Of a DNA stretch of 26,343 nucleotides, positions 20,001-26,343 are shown in pieces (within the stretch, counting starts at the first letter, position 1; each line of letters opens with the position of its first letter). Where the stretch lies: assembly GCA_001430745.1 (NCBI GenBank), contig KQ481962.1, positions 158,130 to 184,472 on the forward strand, written 5' to 3'. The translations under genes and the position numbers were made by a program. The notes under the pieces are model-generated. The model searched no databases. It was not told where the DNA came from and saw only the letters and a program-made list of their open reading frames with translations. This stretch comes from Auxenochlorella pyrenoidosa (lineage: Eukaryota > Chlorophyta > Trebouxiophyceae > Chlorellales > Chlorellaceae).

Positions 20001-21524
20001 CTGCGCTGCGTCCCTCGCGCGCCCCCCTGAGCAGGTACCACTACAACGTGGCCAACAACCGGGTGCAGCAGCACGTGGAGAAGGGCAACGACGACGGGCT
20101 GTACATCTCCTCGGTGGCCTGCTGCCAGGACCTGTGGGCGCTCATCATGGACGCCGGCACCGGCTTCGCGCAGCAGGTCTACGACCTCTCCAACCAGGTG
20201 GGTGGGTGGGTGGGGGTGGGGCTCGCCGGGGGCTGCTGTACGGCCTGCCTCGGGGCCGCTGCTGCAGGCAGGCCGCTTGGGCGGCAGTAGGCTGGGGTGC
20301 TAGTGGACCCCGGAGCTCAGGCAGGGAAGAGCAGTTACTCCAGCAGTTCTCAAATTGGCTGCTCGGCGACCTCCCACCGTGCCCGCCCTCCGCCCTCGAA
20401 ACCCCCTCAGCCGCCTCCCTGCGACGAACAATTCCCGCCCCACACATCCCCCGACTGTGCAACTTCCCGCCGCAGTTCCTGCCCAAGGACTGGATCATGG
20501 AGAAGTGGGAGGAGGGGTACTACATCACCGCCATGGCCGGCTCCGCCACCGGCAGCAGCCTGGTGGTGATGAGCAAGGGCACGCCCTACACGCAGCAGAG
20601 CTACAAGGTGTCGGGTGAGCGCGCGCAGCGCCGGCAGGCTGGCAGGATGGCCTCCCGGGCCTGGGGGAGGGAGCTGGGCGGGCCCTGGAGCCGTGCACAC
20701 GCAGAGCACTTTCTCAGCCAGAAGGGATCAAGCACAGTGTGACCATTCCGTTTGCCCCAGGCCGCCCCTCACCCCCGCCGGCACCCACTCCCACCCCACC
20801 CCGCAGACTCCTTCCCCTTCAAGTGGATCAACAAGAAGTGGAAGGAGGGCTTCTTTGTGACCGCCATGGCCACCAGCCACTCGCGCTGGGCGGTGGTCAT
20901 GAGCCGCAATGCGGGTTTTGTGGACCAGGTGGGCTGGGGGCCAGCAGGGATGTGACGCCCGGTCCGGTGTGTGCCTGTTGTCATTTCAGCTGTGGCCGCA
21001 GGAGCGCACGCTTTCAAACCGCTTTTGCTTCTGGCGCCCAGCGCGTCGCCCACAGTCCACAGCCGCCCGGCACAGCCTGCTCCCTGCTGAGCGCAGACCC
21101 CACCCCACCCCACCCCACCTCCCCTGCAGTGCGTGGAGCTTGACTTCCAGTACCCCTCGGAGGGCATCCACCGGCGGTGGGACGCTGGGTACCGCATCAC
21201 CTCGTGCGCTGCCACCCCCGACCAGGCAGCCTTTGTGCTCAGGTGGGCGGCGCCTTCCAAGTGCTATGGCAATGCCCGACGGCGCCAGGCAGGCGCGGCG
21301 CTGCTGAGCACGACGCGTGGAACTTGGCCTCCCAGCCAGCATGAGCGCGTTGCTCAGGTGCACCCCCCTGTTGGCCTGCCCTGTGCAGCGTGCCCAAGCG
21401 GCGGCCCATGGACGAGACGCAGGAGACGTTGCGCACCAGCGCCTTCCCCTCCACCCACGTCAAGGAGAAGTGGGCCAAGAACCTGTACATAGCGGGGGTG
21501 GCATACGGCCGCACAGTCAGCTAG
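17085..21524 (+). CDS. MUT9: MUT9-like protein kinase (casein kinase 1 group)
   Basis: Fifteen exons: 17085-17168, 17464-17586, 17810-17883, 18124-18193, 18322-18449, 18640-18748, 18914-19003, 19132-19358, 19527-19617, 19778-19914, 20035-20197, 20476-20614, 20807-20928, 21130-21242 and 21389-21524; 601 residues. The kinase domain starts near residue 37 with GKGGFGQVY (44-52), VALK (K73), the family marker [20 protein letters not shown] (163-170, catalytic D165) and DLG (188-190). DLG replaces the usual DFG, which is normal for this family. [13 protein letters not shown] (353-365) is basic and may be a nuclear signal. It is followed by the family's own C-terminal domain, with repeats of the form W-I-x-K-W-x-E-G-(Y/F)-(Y/F)-(I/V)-T-A-M-A, ending YGRTVS. 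Chlamydomonas Mut9p and plant MLK/PPK kinases phosphorylate histones and light-signalling proteins in the nucleus. Exon 2 could also end at 17589, adding one Val. The family call is firm. Confidence 0.94.
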
Positions 21525-22232
21525 CGTCCCAGCTGGCCGCCCACCACTGAACACACCGAACGGAACGACACAGACCGCCTGTATCGCCCTGTACACGCCG
21601 CCGACTGCCGCATTGCACCGCACTGCGAGCCCCGTCGTGTCAAACTTACTGCCCCCCCCTGGTATTCTCTTCTGCTGCCCAGTCATTGGGCCGCGGCGAT
21701 GCTCTTGCCCTCCCATCCTGCTATGCCCTGCCCCTGGCCCGCCCTGTATCCCGCCTCAGCCCCGGCCCCTCCCCCCCCTTCCACCAGTGCTGACCTCTGC
21801 TGTCTTATTTGCTCAAGTTCCTGCCTCGTGCTGTTGTGCTCTCCTTTCTGTCTCCTCCCCCCCCTCCACCAACGCAACTGACCCCCCTGCACAGCCTCAT
21901 GTTGCGGCTGCTGCCAAGTTTTGCTGTGCGTCCCTCCCCATGGATGAACCCACCCTGCCAGTCCTTCTCCTTCCCCTCTTTGCCATGCACCCTGCATGGC
22001 CCTCCCATGCTGCCCAGCCTGCGCCTCTCCATCCCTCTTTGCCTCGGATTCACCATGCCCAGTCCAGTTCTGCACGCCGGCACCAGTGCTGGCAAGGCCC
22101 TGGCATACCGTGACCCTTGCACGCCGGTCCATGTAGCCCCGGCTAGCAAACACTGCACAGGTCCGGTCCAGCACATGGCACACAGCCAGAAACGCGCTTG
22201 CAGTTGCTCGAGGGGAACGGGGAGCCGGCGCC
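21525..22232. other. Convergent 3' region between MUT9-like kinase and PEX10
   Basis: About 710 bases lie between two facing stop codons. From about 21640 to 21990 the plus strand is strongly pyrimidine-rich (long C/T runs such as CCCCCCCCTTCC). Neither TGTAA on the plus strand nor its complement TTACA was found. Open frames here are Pro/Ser-rich readings of this tract, with no domain recognised. Confidence 0.5.
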
Positions 22233-23911
22233 TCAAAAGTCGGCATGGCGGACGCAGACCAAAGAGGGTGGCGTGAATTCTGCTCGGCACAGCGGGCACT
22301 CTGGCTTCTGGTTGCCCCACTCAGCGATGCAGTGCCAGCAAAAAACGTGGCCACAGGGGGTGGCAGTGGGGTGATTGCGCGCCGACAGGCACAAAGGGCA
22401 CTTGCGGGTGCCAGGCACCGCCTGATCAGATGTACCGCTGCCTCGTCCCGCCGCTGCTGCCGCCGACTCAGGCGCCTGCCACTCGTCGTCTGGCAGATGT
22501 TTGCCCTCTTCCGTGAGCAGCACCGCATGCCGCTGCCTGTCTGCTGCGCCTGCCTCTGCCGCCACTGCCCAGCCGGCGCCACGCAGCAGCGCCGAGCCCT
22601 GCCCGTAGCGCTGCGCCAGCCACAGCAGGCCCGACACCCCCAGCTGGGTGCACAGCAGCAGGCCCAGCACGTGGTAGCTGGGCCGCCCCTCCAGAGCCCG
22701 CCCCAGGAACAGGTAGCGCACGCCTGCAGGGCTGGGCAGCCGGGGGGGCCTCGTGAGAACGGATCCGGCTGGGCTGGCCAAGCAGGCCTGCACCATGATC
22801 TGCGGCGCACATCCCCACATGCCTGCCTGGCGGTTGTTCAAGCTCAAGCCTCCGGCGTTAGACCAGCCTGTCGCCATGCTGCCACCAGCAACCCTTGGCC
22901 TCCCTGCCCACCTGCCACCCGCTTGGAGGGCTGGTAAAAGACTCCAAAGAGGTAGAACAGGGCCAGGTGGATGCGCAGCAGCGTGCCCGCGTGGTCCCGC
23001 ACAAAGGCAGCCGCGGCCGGCAGGTGCCGCAGCGCCGGCGCCGCCGCACGCTGCAGCGAGGCTCTCAGCTGCTGCGCAAGCTCGGCAGCGCGCTGCAGCA
23101 GCTGCCGTGGCCGTCCCAACACCGGTGGTTGTCCCTGCTGCTCTCGCTGCTGCAGCTGCTGCTGCGCCACGGCTGCAGCCTCTGCCTGCGCTCGGCGCCA
23201 AGCAGCAAAGCCGTCCTCCTCGTCCCCTTCCCCAGCTGGCGCCGCCGCGGCCAGGCGGTCAGCCAGGTATGGCCCCGCCGCCTGCAGCAGCACCAGCAGG
23301 CCCCGCCTGGCACCGCCCGGCAGCGCGCTGCGCCCGGAGACCTGCAGGGCACGTCGCAGTGATGACAACCACCCTTGTCATGCAGCCATGTAGCTGACCT
23401 GTTTCGAGGTGGCCCTGAATTGATCATCATTGCCTGGAAACGAGTGTGCAGCGGCTGCAAAGCGGCACCAGGCAGGCGCGGGCCTGAGCCAGCCCTCGAA
23501 TTCACCTGCAGCATGTCGCAGTACTCCTCCCCCAGCGTCTGCAGCCCCGCGCCGGTGGTGAGCGCATAGTAGAGCAGCTGGGCGGCGGCTCGCGTCTCGC
23601 CCGCCCAGCGCAGCGCGCCACGTGGCCCCAGCACCCGCCGAACCGCATCGTGGCACGCATCGGTCAGCAGCTGCAAGTACAGCTCGTCCTGTGGCGCGGA
23701 AGATGGGGCAGGTGAGGGCGGGTGACAAGAGGCAAGCCTGAGCACGGCTGGGCAAGCGGCGCAGGCTGGAGCCGGGGCGGCAGCAGCAGCGGTGGCACGC
23801 TGGCGGCTCCCGGCATCCAACAACAACCTTAGGACCCACCTTTTGCTGCGCACGAATGAAGTGGGGCTGGGGAGGCGGCGGAAAGACCTCCTGCTGGAGC
23901 TCTTCCACCAT
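22233..23911 (-). CDS. PEX10: Peroxin-10, peroxisomal RING E3 ligase subunit
   Basis: Four exons on the minus strand: 23911-23840, 23688-23506, 23341-22912 and 22723-22233; 391 residues, close to the usual PEX10 length. PEX10 sits in the peroxisomal membrane with PEX2 and PEX12 and ubiquitinates the import receptor PEX5 so that it can be recycled. The C-terminal C3HC4 RING finger is complete: CPLC (C337, C340), C352-x-H354, C357-xx-C360 and CPLC (C371, C374). The N-terminal part ([23 protein letters not shown], then GEEYCDM) and the helix [21 protein letters not shown] match the Pex2/Pex12-type membrane domain. A Gln/Ala-rich insertion of about 60 residues lies in exon 3. It diverges from the TsaE gene across a very short gap. 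Start at 23911 is the first ATG of the frame that continues through exon 1. Family call is firm. Confidence 0.93.
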
Positions 23912-24137
23912 GTCTGCTTCCGACAGGTGATTTTGCAGGCTCGGGACGTTTGCGATCTTATCGTGTGCTTAAACCAGTGCACCAGAAATGCTGGCGAGCC
24001 CCCTGGGTGCTCTTCATGCCAGCTTTGCACAGCCAGCTCAGCCACAGTTCCAGCAACCCTCAACTTTCAGGGCTCACAACCTGTCATGCAATATTTGCAC
24101 CAGGCATATGACCGTCACCCAAATGCACCCCGTCGCT
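23912..24137. promoter_or_regulatory. Short divergent promoter between PEX10 and TsaE
   Basis: The gap is about 226 bases if TsaE starts at 24138, and only about 76 if it starts at the first in-frame ATG (23988). The lower part of the region is AT-richer than neighbouring coding DNA. A single bidirectional promoter serving both genes is likely; no specific box was recognised. Confidence 0.45.
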
Positions 24138-25499
24138 ATGCTCCGACTTGGGGCCGCCTCTCGGCTGGCCTGCAGCCTGCGACAGCGAGGAAACCTCTTG
24201 ACAAACACCTTCAGAGGTTTTACGATCGCACATTGGCAGCATAGACAGCAGCAGCGAGCGGCGGCAGCAGCGGCGGCGGCAGCGGCAGCAGGGCGGGCTT
24301 CGCCGGGGCCCCCACAGGCTGCGGCGCAACCACCCCAGCCCCAGGAGCAGGCATCACAGCATCTGACAGTTCTGGCGACTAGTCCGACAGCCACGCAACT
24401 GTTGGCCCACTACTTTGCCTGCGAGCTGCACCCCGCCGACTGCTACCTGCTGTTTGGCAGCGTGGGCGCCGGCAAGAGCTACTTCAGGTGCGCTTGCGGG
24501 GCACAGCCCGCCTTGCTTGCTTTAGCAACGCCCTAGGGATGAATGCTTGCAGCACGCGCATGCCGGTCCGCCTGCCTTGGTGGGCGTGGAACCCCCTTTG
24601 GCACCACACACAACGGTCGCTCTGCCCTCGCCTGTACCTTTGGTGGACGGCACCATGCTGGCGCCCAAGTCATGCTCCCTTGCTTCCTCAGTCGCGCTGC
24701 TGCCTTCCCGGCACCTGCAGCCGCGCCTTCATCCGTGCCGCTGCCGACGACGAGGACCTGCCCGTGCCCTCGCCCACCTTCCTGCTTCAAAACATGTACA
24801 CCGAGCACGCAGGTTCGGCGCTGCAGCGCCAGCAGTGCCACCCTGGACCGGTTGCTGCATCACAGCTGCGGTTGCCTGACGCCGAGCCTTTTGCTGCAGA
24901 CTGGCCGGCCCCGGCCTCCCCCACCTTGCCCCCCGCGCACTGCCCTCCAGGGCGCCACCACTGCTAGCCCCGCCCCCCCAACCCCCCCCCCCCCCGCAGG
25001 CCCTCCCATCCACCACTTTGACCTGTACCGCCTGACAGCGGGGCACGACCTGGCCCGCCTCGACCTGCCCGCCTCCTTCTCCCGCGCCGTCTGCCTGGTG
25101 GAGTGGGCGGAGCGGCTGCAGGCCCTGGGCGGCGAGGCCCACTTGCCGGGCGACCACCTGGCGGTGCGCATCGCCGTTGTGGGGGCGGCAGAGCAGGCGC
25201 AGCTGCAGCAGCAGATGCAGCAGCAGCAAGCTGGAAGCGCCGGCGGAAGTTGCAGGCCGGACTCAGAAGAGCAACAGGACGGCAGTGAAGGGGACGAACA
25301 GGGCTACAGCAGCAGCGAGGCAGGGGAGGACGACGGCAGCGGCGACCAGCGCTGGAGGCGCATACAGCTGGCAGTCGGCGGCAGCAGCAGCGGCGGCAGC
25401 AGCGGCAGCGGCGGTGGGCGGTGGGAGCCGCGGCTGCAGCTGCTGCGGCGGTACCTCGCGGCTGAGGGCCCGCAGTTGGGCTGCTTCCTGTTGGATTGA
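24138..25499 (+). CDS. tsaE: TsaE-type ATPase for tRNA threonylcarbamoyladenosine (organellar)
   Basis: Three exons: 24138-24487, 24721-24812 and 25000-25499; 313 residues. TsaE is the ATPase partner of the TsaB/TsaD-type complex that puts t6A at position 37 of ANN-decoding tRNAs in bacteria and organelles. Signature motifs are in order: Walker A GSVGAGKS (107-114), SRAFIR, VPSPTFLLQNMY (132-143), HHFDLYRL (152-159) and LVEWAERL. The N-terminus after the chosen ATG (MLRLGAASRLACSLRQR) is basic and low in acid, like an organelle transit peptide, followed by poly-Ala and a Pro/Gln linker. Earlier in-frame ATGs at 23988 and 24123 are possible starts. Near the C-terminus about 75 residues of Gln-, acid- and Gly/Ser-rich sequence interrupt the final part of the domain before LRRYLAAEGP; bacterial TsaE is only about 150 residues. 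Intron 2 has a rare GTTCGG donor. Family call is firm; the compartment is inferred. Confidence 0.9.
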
Positions 25500-26075
25500 G
25501 ATGTTGAAGGCTGTTGGGGACACGCTCGTAATCTCATATTTCTGCACGCTCTACCCCGTCGCCAATTCCAGCCCTCCCTGCTGCATTCACACCACTCAAC
25601 CTCAGCATGCTCGCAGCAGCACTGCGGTAAACCATCACATGGGGCAAGTATCGGTGGTGGGCAGAACAAAGACTAGAACTACTGAGGGGAAACTGCAGTG
25701 CCAGCATGCACACAGGAGGAAGGCACATTTGCCGGGGGCTGGAAATTGGTACAGGGCCGCCGAGCTTCAAAAGGTAGAGGAGAAATACACAGGTGCTTCT
25801 CCTTCTCCCCAAAATACACAGGTGTGTTGGGGCACCGGAAGGTGCGCATGAAATGGAAAATGGGAAGAGAGCATGCGGAAATGAAGGCGGGACAAGGACA
25901 GGAGGGAAGAGGGGGTCTGCAGGCCTGCCATGTCCTGCCCTGCAGCCTTGAGAGTGCACCGGCACTGCTGCTCATGCCAATGAGTGACCAAACACGAGGC
26001 GGCAGCGGCGGCAGTGAAGGCAGCAGCAGCAGCAGCAGCAGCAGTGCCTGCCCGGTGGCAAGCGGCCTGCCCGCA
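25500..26075. other. Convergent 3' region between TsaE and the lipase-like gene
   Basis: About 575 bases between facing stop codons. No coding feature was recognised. The region is less GC-rich than neighbouring genes, especially 25500-25870. It includes a (CAG)8 tract at 26021-26044. No TGTAA or TTACA polyadenylation word was found. Confidence 0.5.
26021..26044. repeat. (CAG)8 microsatellite
   Basis: Eight perfect CAG units lie in the 3' flank of the lipase-like gene, 32 bases beyond its stop, within a broader GCN-rich stretch. Length variation between strains is likely. Confidence 0.9.
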
Positions 26076-26207
26076 TCACGCTGCTGCCGGCTTGTCCGCC
26101 CGCTTGAGCACCCAGTCTGCAATCTGCTCGTTCAGCCTCTCGTTGCCCTCCTCTCGCACCAGGATGTGCCACATGTGGTTCACCAGCCGCAGCGTCTTGT
26201 CCTCAGA
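26076..26207 (-). CDS. Last exon of a monoacylglycerol-lipase-like alpha/beta hydrolase (partial)
   Basis: A terminal minus-strand exon begins after a good acceptor (CCCCCTTCTGCAG, 26220-26208) and encodes 43 residues before TGA. The sequence SEDKTLRLVNHMWHILVREE, then NERLNEQIADWVLKR, matches the C-terminal end of monoacylglycerol lipases and plant lysophospholipase-like hydrolases. There, a short loop positions the catalytic histidine (here the H of MWHIL) and is followed by a final amphipathic helix. The nucleophile serine and acid residue would be in exons beyond the window edge. Exact substrate cannot be told from this piece. The intron upstream is G/C-homopolymer-rich and the window ends in a poly-C run. 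Confidence 0.75.
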   Translation of the reverse strand, partial: SEDKTLRLVNHMWHILVREEGNERLNEQIADWVLKRADKPAAA

Positions 26208-26330
26208 CTGCAGAAGGGGGGGGTGGGGGGTGGGGGGGGTGTTAGGCGAGGAAAGGACAACTGTGAGACACGCGTCCAAACCACGCAGCAGAGGCGTGCC
26301 AGCAGCAGCACCCCCCCAGGCCTGGCCTCC

Positions 26331-26343
26331 CCCCCCCCCCCCC
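26331..26343. repeat. Poly-C run at the window edge
   Basis: The last bases are an uninterrupted C tract, within a stretch already rich in C runs on this strand and G runs at 26215-26240. It lies in an intron of the lipase-like gene. Such tracts often stop sequencing or assembly, so the edge may coincide with a contig end. Confidence 0.7.

Noticed and set aside
3737..21524. A kinase signalling cluster formed by the ACT-domain kinase and the MUT9-like kinase
   Set aside because: They belong to different kinase groups, lie 9 kb apart with unrelated genes between, and nothing links them beyond being kinases.
22753..23397. A 214-codon plus-strand ORF opposite PEX10
   Set aside because: It is an Ala/Pro/Arg-rich antisense reading of PEX10 exon 3, and the minus strand has conserved PEX10 sequence.
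24243..24300. CAG/GCG-rich tract in TsaE exon 1 as a separate repeat element
   Set aside because: It encodes the poly-Gln/poly-Ala linker after the transit peptide and is interrupted; it is ordinary low-complexity coding sequence in this genome.
1..26343. Mobile elements, tRNA or rRNA genes, CRISPR arrays, riboswitches, bacterial operons
   Set aside because: No transposase or reverse transcriptase motifs, terminal repeats, tRNA-like arms or regularly spaced repeats were seen. Spliced genes throughout rule out a bacterial reading.

Overview
This window reads as nuclear DNA of a green alga, most probably a Chlorella-like trebouxiophyte. Coding exons are very GC-rich and Ala/Gly/Gln-rich. Genes are broken by many short introns, and the proteins most resemble plant families: an ACT-domain kinase, a MUT9-like kinase, a plant-type RCC1 protein, farnesylcysteine lyase and organellar TsaE. 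The assignment to a lineage is an inference. I used only reading frames, splice sites and remembered family motifs; no database search was possible.

Layout. (1) 939-3374, minus: TDP2-like DNA repair phosphodiesterase, 6 exons. (2) 3737-8154, plus: ACT-domain Raf-like kinase of the STY8/17/46 type, 12 exons. (3) 8889-9174, minus: a small ORF resembling only the C-terminal tail of DFRP/ZC3H15 proteins. (4) 9321-12561, plus: prenylcysteine oxidase/farnesylcysteine lyase, 10 exons, with one GC-AG intron and one suspect C-run. (5) 12979-16631, minus: RCC1-repeat protein, 12 exons. (6) 17085-21524, plus: MUT9-like kinase of the casein kinase 1 group, 15 exons. (7) 22233-23911, minus: peroxin PEX10, 4 exons. 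(8) 24138-25499, plus: TsaE-type ATPase for tRNA t6A, 3 exons. (9) 26076-26207, minus: last exon of a monoacylglycerol-lipase-like hydrolase that runs off the window at a poly-C run.

I joined exons by hand. For seven genes, 55 introns keep the frame when the listed splice sites are used; the one exception is a single-base problem in exon 7 of gene 4. The nine genes alternate strand without exception (- + - + - + - + -). This produces four divergent pairs with short shared promoter regions and four convergent pairs with shared 3' regions.

No mobile element, RNA gene, CRISPR array or dedicated gene cluster was found. The genes are mostly conserved housekeeping and signalling genes acting in different compartments: nucleus (TDP2, MUT9-like kinase, perhaps RCC1), cytosol/chloroplast import (STY-type kinase), endomembrane (farnesylcysteine lyase), peroxisome (PEX10) and organelle translation (TsaE). 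I do not see a new multi-gene system. The points most worth checking are SUMO-interaction-like motifs in the TDP2 homologue, the orphan DFRP-like tail, the farnesylcysteine lyase frame problem, a tiny upstream ORF one base before the kinase start, the alternating divergent architecture, and RCC1 introns that recur at nearly the same place in successive repeats.
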